In this document: positions 54,905-63,126 of the stretch, one piece after another
Numbering within the stretch: position 1 is the stretch's first letter
How the letters are laid out: each line of letters opens with the position of its first letter
Source: Devosia submarina
GTDB taxonomy: Bacteria > Pseudomonadota > Alphaproteobacteria > Rhizobiales > Devosiaceae
Reading direction: 5' to 3'
Length of the DNA: 64,000 nt
Assembly (NCBI RefSeq): GCF_003056345.1
Contig: NZ_PYWB01000001.1
Coordinates: 310,001-374,000, forward strand
Translations under genes and position numbers: made by a program
The notes under the pieces: generated by a model
Databases searched by the model: none
Seen by the model: the letters and a program-made list of their open reading frames with translations, nothing else
Told to the model about the DNA's origin: nothing

Positions 54905-55513
54905 ATGGCGATGACTTTGACAACGCCCAACACGCTCCTGGGTCTTTACCAGCCTAAGGGCGATGTCGCCAAACTGGCATCCAATTTCGCAACGATCGTG
55001 CTGGGCACGCTGCTCATCACCGCCTGCGCCAAGATCAACGTGCCGGTCTGGCCAGTTCCTGTGACACTGCAGGGCTTTGCCGTGGCCGGACTTGCCGCCG
55101 CTTTCGGTGCCCGCATCGGCGTTGCGACCGTCGCGCTCTACCTGCTCCAAGGCGCCCTCGGCCTTCCCGTTTTCGCCACTGGGGGCGGCCTGCCTTACCT
55201 GGTTGGTCCTACGGGCGGGTTCCTCCTTGGCTTCCTTGCCATGGCTGCCATCATCGGTCATGCCGCCGACCGCGGCGCCTCCGGCAAGCCAATGGCCCTC
55301 TTTGCTGCCATGCTGGTCGGCGATGCCGCCCTGTTCGCCCTAGGCTTCGCCTGGCTGCTTCTCCTCTCCGGCCAGGCCCAGTGGCTCGACCAGTCCAACG
55401 TCGTCGCCTCCGCCTTTGCCAAGGCCGTCCAGCCCTTCATCCTTTGGGACATCCTCAAAATGGCCTTGGCTGCCCTTACCGTCAGCGGCATCTGGAGCCA
55501 GCTCAAGAAGTAA
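54905..55513 (+). CDS. bioY: BioY-family biotin transporter component
   Basis: A 202-residue membrane protein with about six helices. INVPVWPVPVTLQGFAV and YLLQGALGLPVFA are the BioY signature. BioY is the substrate-binding S component of ECF biotin importers and can work alone in some bacteria; no BioM/BioN is nearby. The start at 54905 has AAGG seven bases upstream. A strong terminator follows. Confidence 0.9.
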   Translation: MAMTLTTPNTLLGLYQPKGDVAKLASNFATIVLGTLLITACAKINVPVWPVPVTLQGFAVAGLAAAFGARIGVATVALYLLQGALGLPVFATGGGLPYLVGPTGGFLLGFLAMAAIIGHAADRGASGKPMALFAAMLVGDAALFALGFAWLLLLSGQAQWLDQSNVVASAFAKAVQPFILWDILKMALAALTVSGIWSQLKK

Positions 55514-55537
55514 AAAGACGACCTTCCGTAATCGTCT

Positions 55538-55568
55538 AAGGCCGGCCCAGCGCCGGCCTTTTGCTTTT
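55538..55568 (+). terminator. Rho-independent terminator of bioY
   Basis: AAGGCCGGC - CCAGC - GCCGGCCTT, a perfect 9-bp stem, then TTGCTTTT, starting 25 bases after the stop codon. A smaller AGACGA/TCGTCT inverted repeat lies between them. Confidence 0.92.
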
Positions 55569-55808
55569 GGCAAGCCGCTTGGGTTGTTCTCTCACCATCC
55601 GCAGCCTTGCACGCCCTGCATGGGCCTCATGTAAGTTGAGCTGCACCTGATCTGCAAAACAACAAGTCATTCCGAGTATCGCAGCCCTTCTCTATTAACC
55701 AGGGGGCATCTTGGGCAGCGTTTTGGGTAAATGAAACCTTTCTTCGACGTTGACGACTTGATTGAGACCGCTTAAGAACACCGTGCGGTAATTTTTTGAG
55801 GGTTTTTC

Positions 55809-56234
55809 ATGCGTAAAGTGCTGTTGACGGTAGTCTCTGCGGCGTTGATGGGCGCTTCCACTTTGAGTGGCGCTGTTGTTCCCCACGCCTTTGCTCAAGA
55901 TAATACGACTGCCTTGGAAGCGCAGGTCCTGGCAGCTTGCGCCGTGGACGAAGCTGAATTCCGCTCGTTTCTGGCAGACTATTCCGCCCAGATGGCTGAA
56001 TTGGTTGCAAGCGGCGCGATCACGAGCGACGAAGCCCTGGCACGTTTCCAGGCCCTCCGCGACGCAGCTCGCGAAGCCGATTGCGGCCCAGTGGTTGACG
56101 AAGCTTTTGAGGAATTGTTCCCGGACACCGCAGCCACTGGTGCAATCGCCCCTGCTGCCATTGCTGCAGGCGGTGAAAGCCTCAGTGGAACTACTGGCGG
56201 TGGTGCTGAGCCCGACGTGGCAAGCCCCAATTGA
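55809..56234 (+). CDS. Small secreted protein, unknown function
   Basis: A 141-residue protein with a clear signal peptide (KVLLTVVSAALMGASTLSG, then AFAQ). The mature part is acidic and helical, with two cysteines (LAACAVDEAEF and READCGPVV) that may pair, and a Gly/Ala/Ser-rich C-terminus. GAGGG precedes the ATG. It has its own terminator and lies upstream of the exopolysaccharide transferase gene. Family not recognised. Confidence 0.7.
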   Translation: MRKVLLTVVSAALMGASTLSGAVVPHAFAQDNTTALEAQVLAACAVDEAEFRSFLADYSAQMAELVASGAITSDEALARFQALRDAAREADCGPVVDEAFEELFPDTAATGAIAPAAIAAGGESLSGTTGGGAEPDVASPN

Positions 56235-56257
56235 TAGATGAACTAGCTTAAGTTCGG

Positions 56258-56292
56258 GCTGACGCACTTGTTTCGAGTGTGTCAGCTTTTTT
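56258..56292 (+). terminator. Rho-independent terminator of the small secreted protein gene
   Basis: GCTGACGCACT pairs with AGTGTGTCAGC (one G-T pair) around the loop TGTTTCG and is followed by TTTTTT. Confidence 0.92.
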
Positions 56293-56473
56293 GTGCCACT
56301 TGCCAGATGGCGCAATAGTTCATGCCGCAATCTTGCGAATAGTCCGGTTTGCTGCCGAGACTTGCATTAACTAACTAGCTAAGTTGTGAAAACAATGACT
56401 TGGTAGTGGCGTGGCCATGTTTATGGTGTCTGCGAAATAAGACTTTGTTAACAGTGTTCACGGGGAAGCTGCA

Positions 56474-57259
56474 GTGAGTAGTCTAGGCTTTCAGGGCGAA
56501 ACCGAGATCAATGCTTCGGCACTTGATTTTCCGCTATCGATCGCTCGGCAGGCGGCCAACCAGAATGATCCTGTTGACTGGCTTGACCCGTCCGCCGGTA
56601 AGCTCGTGAGCTCCAAGGCAACACGCATCCTGAACCCATCGCCCAATCTTCTCGGCTGGCAATCCGACGCTAAAAGGTTGTTCGATATCCTGGTTTCAGG
56701 AATAGCGATCATTGCGCTGATGCCGCTGCTTATTCTCGTTGCCCTGGCGATCCGCCTGGAAAGCAAAGGACCGGTCCTCTTCGTGCAGCAACGCGAAGGC
56801 AAGGCCGGTATGCTGTTCCGCGCCCTCAAGTTCCGCTCCATGCGACAGGATGATTGCGACCTCAGCGGGGTGCAGCAGACAATCGTTGGCGACAGCCGCG
56901 TCACCAAAGTGGGCAGCTTTATTCGCCGCACCAGCATCGACGAGCTGCCGCAGCTGTTCAATGTGCTGCTCGGCGACATGTCCCTGGTCGGCCCGCGTCC
57001 ACATGTCCGCGGCATGATGGCCGGCGGCCGTGACTACCGGGCGCTGGTGCCCTATTACGATCTGCGCCTTGCAGTTACGCCCGGGCTGACCGGCTGGGCT
57101 CAGGCTAATGGATTGCGTGGGCCCACGACCGATGCCACACTGGCCCGCAAGCGCGTCGACTATGACCTCGACTACATCGAGAACTTCAGCCTCTGGCTGG
57201 ACCTTAAGATCATCTGGCTGACCCTGAAGCGCGAACTCGCCGGCGGCTCTGGTCACTGA
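56474..57259 (+). CDS. ExoY-like undecaprenyl-phosphate sugar phosphotransferase
   Basis: A 261-residue bacterial sugar transferase that starts polysaccharide units by moving a sugar-1-phosphate to undecaprenyl phosphate. The start is a GTG with GGGGAAG upstream. One membrane helix (LFDILVSGIAIIALMPLLILVAL) precedes the catalytic LFRALKFRSM, DELPQLFNVLLGDMSLVGPRP and VTPGLTGWAQ. The N-terminal 65 residues are a variable cytoplasmic extension. It is the single-helix type (ExoY), not the PssY type. It likely provides the first step for the cluster to its right. Confidence 0.9.
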   Translation: MSSLGFQGETEINASALDFPLSIARQAANQNDPVDWLDPSAGKLVSSKATRILNPSPNLLGWQSDAKRLFDILVSGIAIIALMPLLILVALAIRLESKGPVLFVQQREGKAGMLFRALKFRSMRQDDCDLSGVQQTIVGDSRVTKVGSFIRRTSIDELPQLFNVLLGDMSLVGPRPHVRGMMAGGRDYRALVPYYDLRLAVTPGLTGWAQANGLRGPTTDATLARKRVDYDLDYIENFSLWLDLKIIWLTLKRELAGGSGH

Positions 57260-57362
57260 TCGCTAGGCGTCCGCTAAAAACGGCTGCAGACGCTTAGACT
57301 TTGATGCATCTACTATTCGAGCACCCTGTATGTTCGGAACGCTAAACATCCTCGCCAAAACA

Positions 57363-57380
57363 TTCCTGCCATAGCAGGAA
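57363..57380. repeat. Perfect palindrome TTCCTGC-CATA-GCAGGAA
   Basis: A 7-bp perfect inverted repeat with a 4-base loop, unlike the family A-D repeats. It has no T-run; it may be a protein-binding site or an RNA hairpin. Confidence 0.55.
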
Positions 57381-57475
57381 CTGGTACAACGAACCTTCCG
57401 GCCTGCACGCTGGGAGTTCGTTTGAGCATAGCTGTACCCCGAAGCGAGATCTGATAATCCCTCAGCACGCCCAGA

Positions 57476-57508
57476 GGCGTCATGGTGAGCCTGTCGAACC
57501 ACGAGGCC
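57476..57508. repeat. Family C palindromic repeat
   Basis: GGCGTCATGGT - GAGCCTGTCGA - ACCACGAGGCC followed by GCGCGAGTGGAG, as in the copy at 45184, between convergent genes. Confidence 0.85.
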
Positions 57509-57612
57509 GCGCGAGTGGAGCCCATATCACCACGTTCATAAAGCGATCAGGTACACGCTGGTAGCGTTCGCTCGGCACTTGTGCGAGCGATGGAGCGGCC
57601 GCCGTGCCGATA

Positions 57613-57646
57613 GCTGCCTCCCCATAGTGAGGAGGGGCAGGGCGGC
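57613..57646. repeat. Family D-like palindrome
   Basis: AGCTGCCTCCCC - ATAGTGAGG - AGGGGCAGGGCGGCT, an imperfect C/G-rich hairpin. Confidence 0.45.
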
Positions 57647-57734
57647 TGTTTAGCTGGGATAGCCCGCCTCTCGCCCCGCCACATAGTACCATCTACGACA
57701 TTACGCAGGTCAACTGCACGAAGGCAGCGCGCGC

Positions 57735-59846
57735 TTACGCCTCCACGTAATACCCACCATATTTCCGCTGATAGGCAATCCGCGACTCGATCTGCTGATT
57801 AAGAGCAACAAACACCGCAGTCTCGGGTGCGGCCTCCTTGAGGCTGTTGAGCGCCGCCTTCGCATCCATCTGGGACGTGCTGGCCCATTTGGTGACAAAG
57901 ACAATCGCATCGGTCAGCGGCGCCACATAAAGTGCGTCCACCACCGGCCCCACCGGAGGCGTGTCCACAATCACCACTTCAAAGGCCTGGCGCGCAGATT
58001 TGAGCAGCCGCTCGAAGGCGGGCAGCGTCACCAGATGATCCGTCGGTACGCCACTACGACCCGACCCCAGCAGTAAAATGGCCTTGGTGAGCGTATCCGT
58101 CGTAATGATGGACTGGATCTCGGGTGCGTTCTCCGGATCGGAGTTCAAGAACTCCAGAAGCCCAACGGAAGATTCGATCCCTACATGCCGGTGGATGCTG
58201 GGCTTTCTCAGATCCGCATCGATCAGCAGGACCTTGCGGCCGGAAGTGGCATAGGATCGCGCAAGCGATAGCGCCACGGTCGTCTTACCCTCATTGGGCG
58301 CTGTGGAACTCACCATGATGACCTGGCTGCGTCGGTCGGCTGCACCAGGGGTGATGATCTTGGCCTGATCGATGGCGGCCCGCAGGCGCCGGATACTTTC
58401 GGCAAATACCGACAGGGGAGAGTTCACCATGAGAGCCGAAATCTCGTTTGAACTTCCCTTCTGGCGCGGAATGGCCGCAGGCACCTTGGCCTTCAAAACG
58501 GCCTCGGTCTGGTCTTCACGCGTGAAGCCGCCGATCAGATTTTCATAAGCAAAGGCAAGCAACACGCCCAAGCCGATCGCCGCAATGCCGGCCAGCGTCA
58601 AGATCAGCGGCCGGTTGGGGAACACGGCGCGTTCGTCTACCAGAGCTGGCGAAACGATCCGGCTGTCCGCGACTTGCAGGCTCGCACGGGTGGAAAGGTC
58701 CTGCTCAAGCCCGAGAAGGCGCTGATATTGCTGCCGCGCGAGCTCAGCGCCCTGCTGCAAATCAAACAGCTCGGTCAACATTTCCGCAGGCAGGCCACTC
58801 GAAACAGCTGAACTGCGCAGGCGCTGCCGTGTCTGCTCTTCCTGTTCCTGAGTCTGGGCGACCTGATTTTGCAGCTGATCGATCTGCGACACGGCCGCAG
58901 TGCGCAGCTGCTCGTCAATGCTCTGCAGTTCGCTCTGCAGATCAATCGCGATCGCCGGGTCCGCATTGGCAATCTGCCCGTTCAACTCGTTGCGGCGTTG
59001 TTCGAGCTGGCGAACCGCATCATCCTGCAGGCTTTGAACGATGGCGTTTATGTCGTTATTGGCCACGCTAGCCTGCAATGTTTCGGCGAGAGCTGCCGAT
59101 TGCTGGCGCGCTTGTGTCAGCTCACCGATCTGTCGCTGCAAACTGGCCAGTTCCGTGCGACCCGTTTCGGCAACAATGCGGTCTATATTGCTGTTGATGT
59201 AGCTGTCGAATGCGCCTTCGGATTCAACGATATGCTGGCGGGCAGAGCCGATACGGCCTTGCATGATGTCCCGCGAGGCCAGAACATTGCTGACCTTGGA
59301 TTGCAATTGTTCCGAGACATAGGCCTCCGCCACGGCATTGGCCAAGTCCGCAGCGCGCTGCGGATCGGGCGAGCGCACCTGAACAGAAATCACATAGGTC
59401 AGACCTACACGCTGCACGGTCAGGTTCCGCCGCAAGCCCTGAAGGGCTTGGGTCACCGCTTCTTCAGCCGTTGGCGGGGTAAGATCGCCCAGCCGAAGCG
59501 TCGCAAGAATTCGCTCGCGCAGGGAAGGCGCCCAATTATCCACCACCTCTTTTACGAGGTCTTGGGATTGAACAACCCGCAGCAGGACGTTGTTGGAGCG
59601 CAGGATCTCCACTTCGCTATCGACCTTGGCGCTGTCGCTGCCGGTCGAGAAGCCTTGCGTTTCGGGGTCCAGCAAGTCCTTGCGCGCGGGATCCACCAGG
59701 ATAAGCGCTGAGGACGAATAGATCGGGGTCAGCGAAAAGGCGATCAAGGCTGCCGCTGCGACCACAAGCAGGACCGTTACCGCAATCAGGCGGAATTGGC
59801 GCTGCAATAGGCCAAAAATGGTGCGGAGCTCTATTGTCTCATCCAT
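57735..59846 (-). CDS. Polysaccharide co-polymerase / BY-type tyrosine autokinase (Wzc/ExoP-like)
   Basis: A 703-residue inner-membrane protein that controls polysaccharide chain length and export. Membrane helices lie near residues 20-40 and 413-435, enclosing a Wzz-like periplasmic domain with long coiled coils (residues 160-380). The cytoplasmic kinase has a Walker A STAPNEGKTT near 514-523, Walker A' LLIDADLRKP at 540-549, and a short Tyr-rich C-terminus (YQRKYGGYYVEA), the usual autophosphorylation site. Wzc and its kinase are fused in one protein, as in proteobacteria. It is the last gene of the minus-strand operon, 88 bases after the phosphatase gene. Confidence 0.93.
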   Translation of the reverse strand: MDETIELRTIFGLLQRQFRLIAVTVLLVVAAAALIAFSLTPIYSSSALILVDPARKDLLDPETQGFSTGSDSAKVDSEVEILRSNNVLLRVVQSQDLVKEVVDNWAPSLRERILATLRLGDLTPPTAEEAVTQALQGLRRNLTVQRVGLTYVISVQVRSPDPQRAADLANAVAEAYVSEQLQSKVSNVLASRDIMQGRIGSARQHIVESEGAFDSYINSNIDRIVAETGRTELASLQRQIGELTQARQQSAALAETLQASVANNDINAIVQSLQDDAVRQLEQRRNELNGQIANADPAIAIDLQSELQSIDEQLRTAAVSQIDQLQNQVAQTQEQEEQTRQRLRSSAVSSGLPAEMLTELFDLQQGAELARQQYQRLLGLEQDLSTRASLQVADSRIVSPALVDERAVFPNRPLILTLAGIAAIGLGVLLAFAYENLIGGFTREDQTEAVLKAKVPAAIPRQKGSSNEISALMVNSPLSVFAESIRRLRAAIDQAKIITPGAADRRSQVIMVSSTAPNEGKTTVALSLARSYATSGRKVLLIDADLRKPSIHRHVGIESSVGLLEFLNSDPENAPEIQSIITTDTLTKAILLLGSGRSGVPTDHLVTLPAFERLLKSARQAFEVVIVDTPPVGPVVDALYVAPLTDAIVFVTKWASTSQMDAKAALNSLKEAAPETAVFVALNQQIESRIAYQRKYGGYYVEA

Positions 59847-59934
59847 ATTGCTTTTCCCGAAGAAGTCATTGGCTGTGTGTAAGCACAGCAGTTCTTGTTT
59901 AATAGAGCCGCTGTTCGCATAGGCTCATTGCTGT

Positions 59935-60711
59935 TTACACGCCAGTCGTAAAGAAAGCCGGTGCTTGCCCCTTGGACAGGCGAACTGCCGTCAGCCTGCC
60001 GGTTGCAAAAGCGCCTGTGTCGATGCCGATCCGCCCCTGGGCGATCTCGGGCTCCTCCACCGGCGTATGCCCATGGACAACCAGCAGTCCGTCCACCGGC
60101 GCAGCCTCCAGGAACTCGCGCCGTATCCACATCAGATCGCTGCGATCCTGCTGCTCCAGCGGAATGTTTCTTCTGATCCCGGCGTGCACGAAAACGGTCT
60201 GTTCCACCTGCAGCGTCACGGCAAGGCTCGTGAGAAAGCCGACATGCTCCTGCGGAACAAGGCTTTGAAGCATCCTTTGGCGCGCCTTGGGCGCCAGCGA
60301 GCGAAACAGATCCGCATCGGCCCCATAGGAGCGAACCGTTTCCATGCCCCCAAACTCGAGCCATCCTTCATCGCCCGCCCCCAGAAGGGCGTTGAGCATC
60401 ATCTCTTCATGGTTGCCCGCCAGCAGCACTCGGCTGAAACCGGCCGGTGCCGGACGCAACAGGTGGTCGATCACCCCTGCCGATTGGGGGCCCCGATCAA
60501 CATAGTCTCCCAACATCACGAGGAGTTTGTCGCCCGGCGGAGCGTCGCTGTCGGCTAGGATGCACTGCTCGATCCGCTGCAATTGCTCAAGGCAACCATG
60601 AACATCGCCAATGGCATAGATGGCAGCAGGCCAGGACGGGATACTCAGATGTGTTTCAAAGGCGCTGACCATGCGCGGCCTTGGCCTGAACAGTGATCCA
60701 AACAGCCCCAT
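59935..60711 (-). CDS. PPP-family metallophosphoesterase (serine/threonine phosphatase-like)
   Basis: A 258-residue calcineurin-like phosphoesterase. The metal motifs GDVHGC (residues 35-40), GDYVDRGPQ, GNHEEM and HGHTPV are all present, as in PrpA/PrpB/ApaH-like enzymes. Its position right before the tyrosine autokinase and two bases after the ligase/polymerase stop suggests it serves the polysaccharide operon, perhaps by removing phosphate from the kinase. That role is inferred; the usual partner for such kinases is a low-molecular-weight Tyr phosphatase or PHP-type phosphatase, which is absent here. Confidence 0.88.
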   Translation of the reverse strand: MGLFGSLFRPRPRMVSAFETHLSIPSWPAAIYAIGDVHGCLEQLQRIEQCILADSDAPPGDKLLVMLGDYVDRGPQSAGVIDHLLRPAPAGFSRVLLAGNHEEMMLNALLGAGDEGWLEFGGMETVRSYGADADLFRSLAPKARQRMLQSLVPQEHVGFLTSLAVTLQVEQTVFVHAGIRRNIPLEQQDRSDLMWIRREFLEAAPVDGLLVVHGHTPVEEPEIAQGRIGIDTGAFATGRLTAVRLSKGQAPAFFTTGV

Positions 60712-60713
60712 GC

Positions 60714-62132
60714 TCAGGACTTCGCCCTATCAGCCGCAGGCATGCCCAGCGCCAGCAGCGCCACGAACATGATAGCGTTGGCCTGTATCTCGAGGCTGAA
60801 ATCGGCAAGCGAGTGCACAGCAGCAACGGTTACAACGCCAAACAACATGCAGCGGAACCGCCAGTCACTCGTGCTACCCCGCGGCGCCATGGCTGTTCGC
60901 CACACCAGGAGGGCAATAATCACCAGCGGCAAGCTGCCCCCGATAAGCCCCAACTCGCTCCACAAGGTGAGATAAGTATTGTGCGCCTTGTCCCAAAGCA
61001 GGTCCAGATTGACGGGAAGCTCGTGCACCAGGGGATAGGCAAGCTCGAATGATCCTCCGCCATAGCCGGTCAATGGGCGCAGACTGATGAGCGCAAGAAC
61101 CTGCTGATAAAGATCGGTCCGCACCAGGGCGGAGCGCTCCACAGTCCCGAAGCGGTCGAACAGGGCCTGACCAAAGAGCGACAGGGCCAGTATGGTCGCG
61201 AGCACGCCCAGCAGCGTTGCTCCGATAATGATGGGCAAGGCGCGCGACGAGCGGGCCGCTGTTCCAACAATGGCAATAAGCGACCCCGCAAGGGCTGCTG
61301 CAAAACCCATGCGCGATTGGGTGGCCACGATCACCGCAAGCAGGAACACAAAGGCAAGGCTATAAAGCAGGATGGAACTGGTGCTGTGCTGGATTGGGCC
61401 ATCATCATAATGGCGCTCGAGCCTGTCGGCCACATGCCGCGCCAGCTTGGACGCCGCAATCACGCTGCCGAACGCCAGAAACGTCGCATAGCTGTTGCGA
61501 TTAACAAAGGTGCCGGTGGCAGACCCCTCATAAGCCCATTTGCTGAGCCCCAGGATCCAGTCGCCTGTATTGAGCGCCACAATGCCAAGAAGCGCATATC
61601 CAAGGCATGCAAAAAGGATGATGTTGAGCGCCCGTTCCCGACGGGCAGGATGGGCGGCAATCTGCAGAACCAGGAAGAACAGTGCCGCATAAGTGCACTG
61701 GCGCACCAGCATCAATATCGTTGAACCCGGATCAACGCTCAGCGTATCCGAAAACGCCACGATCCCCAGCCGCCCCTCAACCGGAAGACCGCCGAAAACA
61801 CCGCCAAGAGGCAGCACCTGGATCACAAGCCAGACCAGCAGGGCGCCAAACAGGACCGCAGGCACTTTGAAATCGGCTACCGTCACGCGGAAGGGCTGGC
61901 GGCTGCGCTGCATCAGCAAGGCATAAACGGTGAGGGTGAGACCGAAATAAACGCCCCACACAGCCCAGGCGAGCGGGCGCGCGCTCCCCAATGGAACCGG
62001 CGAAAGCACAATCGCGATCAGAGAGGCCCAAAGGGCGAAGCCATTGGCTCGGCTGCGCAGATTCTGCCCCTTGACGCGATCACCGCTCGAGCGCCGTGCA
62101 TGAACAACAATGCCGGACACTTCGCTGCTCAT
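60714..62132 (-). CDS. O-antigen ligase / Wzy-type polysaccharide polymerase
   Basis: A 472-residue integral membrane protein with about 12 helices and one large external loop before the last helices (LRPLTGYGGGSFELAYPLVHE and DKAHNTYLTLWSELGLIGG). That D/K-A-H-N-x-Y-L pattern is the Wzy_C (O-antigen ligase) signature. It would polymerise or ligate the repeat units made by the ExoY-like enzyme. Its ATG overlaps the stop of the upstream gene by four bases, and the phosphatase start follows its stop after two bases. Confidence 0.88.
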   Translation of the reverse strand: MSSEVSGIVVHARRSSGDRVKGQNLRSRANGFALWASLIAIVLSPVPLGSARPLAWAVWGVYFGLTLTVYALLMQRSRQPFRVTVADFKVPAVLFGALLVWLVIQVLPLGGVFGGLPVEGRLGIVAFSDTLSVDPGSTILMLVRQCTYAALFFLVLQIAAHPARRERALNIILFACLGYALLGIVALNTGDWILGLSKWAYEGSATGTFVNRNSYATFLAFGSVIAASKLARHVADRLERHYDDGPIQHSTSSILLYSLAFVFLLAVIVATQSRMGFAAALAGSLIAIVGTAARSSRALPIIIGATLLGVLATILALSLFGQALFDRFGTVERSALVRTDLYQQVLALISLRPLTGYGGGSFELAYPLVHELPVNLDLLWDKAHNTYLTLWSELGLIGGSLPLVIIALLVWRTAMAPRGSTSDWRFRCMLFGVVTVAAVHSLADFSLEIQANAIMFVALLALGMPAADRAKS

Positions 62133-62806
62133 CGCGGCAGCATCCGGCGCAAGGTAGAGATGTAGCGCCGCTGATCCGCTTCGCTCATGTCCTGCAAAAC
62201 GGCCGTGATGCGAGACCTGAACCCAACATCCCCGACATATTGCCGCGCAATATAGGGAATGCCCTTGTTGCTCTTGATCAGCATGGCCAGATCCTGATCA
62301 TACAGGGGCCTGCTGGCCTCATTCAAATGCTCGTAATGAATATCGGCAATTTCGAAGCGCAGCCGACCGATCCATTGCTGGTTCGGCGCCGTCTGCTGCG
62401 AGGCCTTGAGATATTGGTTCATTTTGGGCCAGTCACCCGCCACAGCTGCCGCACGCGCGGCAATTGCCCATGCAAAGGAAAAGGTCGGCGCATCCGCCGC
62501 AATCCCTTCAGCGATATCGGCGCATTTCTGCGCAAGATCCTCGAACTTGATACTGGAAAGCACCATCAGCTCGAACGATTTTTCCGACCGCAGAGTGCGC
62601 TCGCAAGCCCGCAATACCTCGTTTCGGGTCGCGACACCGAGGCCCGTCGGATCGGCAGGCGAGCGCAGAGCAATCGAGGTGACGGCAGTGTTGGCATGAA
62701 GGAGGTAGGTTTTGCCCTCCTGGGCAAACGCCCACGCGCTCAAGCCAAGAAGCACGATGCCAAAAGCGGCCAGGGCTGGGGCAGCAAGACTGTTGCGCTG
62801 TGTCAA
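62129..62806 (-). CDS. Membrane-anchored protein of the polysaccharide operon, unknown function
   Basis: A 225-residue protein starting at a TTG, with one N-terminal hydrophobic segment (LAAPALAAFGIVLLGLSAWAFA). The mature part is helical, with RNEVLRACERTLRS, FAWAIAARAAAVAGDW and a repeat-like ASQQTAPNQQWIGRLR, reminiscent of TPR-like helices but not clearly a known domain. It is translationally coupled to the ligase/polymerase. It may aid polymerisation or export; no enzyme motif is visible. Confidence 0.7.
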   Translation of the reverse strand: MTQRNSLAAPALAAFGIVLLGLSAWAFAQEGKTYLLHANTAVTSIALRSPADPTGLGVATRNEVLRACERTLRSEKSFELMVLSSIKFEDLAQKCADIAEGIAADAPTFSFAWAIAARAAAVAGDWPKMNQYLKASQQTAPNQQWIGRLRFEIADIHYEHLNEASRPLYDQDLAMLIKSNKGIPYIARQYVGDVGFRSRITAVLQDMSEADQRRYISTLRRMLPR

Positions 62807-62961
62807 TCAAGGGCCACAATAGATAACATTGGCCGCTTCATTATGCGTGAATTTGCTTATTGGCCACAGAATCTTTCGCCACCGTCAGGTTTATCACCGC
62901 CGATATTGATCCGGCGTATTGGCCGGATCAAACACTGACGAAATCTATAGCCATCTTCTTG

Positions 62962-63099
62962 TTAAAGACGGGCTAATCCGAACAGGACAGCGGCGAGAAG
63001 GCCCCAGCTGCCGGCCGCAAGGGAAATCACGATCCAGCCCCTCGGGATGCGCTCCAATAGAGCAGGGGCAGAGCCCTGCTGTGTGGCTTGTTGCTGCAT
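62962..63099 (-). CDS. 45-residue single-pass membrane protein (small gene)
   Basis: A short frame on the minus strand: Gln-rich N-terminus (MQQQATQQGSAPALLERIP), one membrane helix (GWIVISLAAGSWGLLAAVLFGLARL). The ATG at 63099 has GGGGAG with seven bases of spacing; an ATG two codons earlier is too close to that site. It begins 28 bases after the BTLCP peptidase stop on the same strand, so they are probably co-transcribed. Function unknown. Confidence 0.6.
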   Translation of the reverse strand: MQQQATQQGSAPALLERIPRGWIVISLAAGSWGLLAAVLFGLARL

Positions 63100-63126
63100 C
63101 GTCATTCTCCCCGGCCGGGCTGCGCC

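Larger units (their letters stand above)
57260..57734. other. 475-base convergent gap with hairpins and repeats
   Basis: Between the ExoY-like gene and the stop of the tyrosine autokinase. It holds an imperfect hairpin at 57263-57297 (CTAGGCGTC / GACGCTTAG, a possible exoY terminator), a perfect palindrome at 57363-57380, a family C repeat at 57476 and a family D repeat at 57613. Open frames over it begin inside the repeats and look spurious. Confidence 0.65.
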
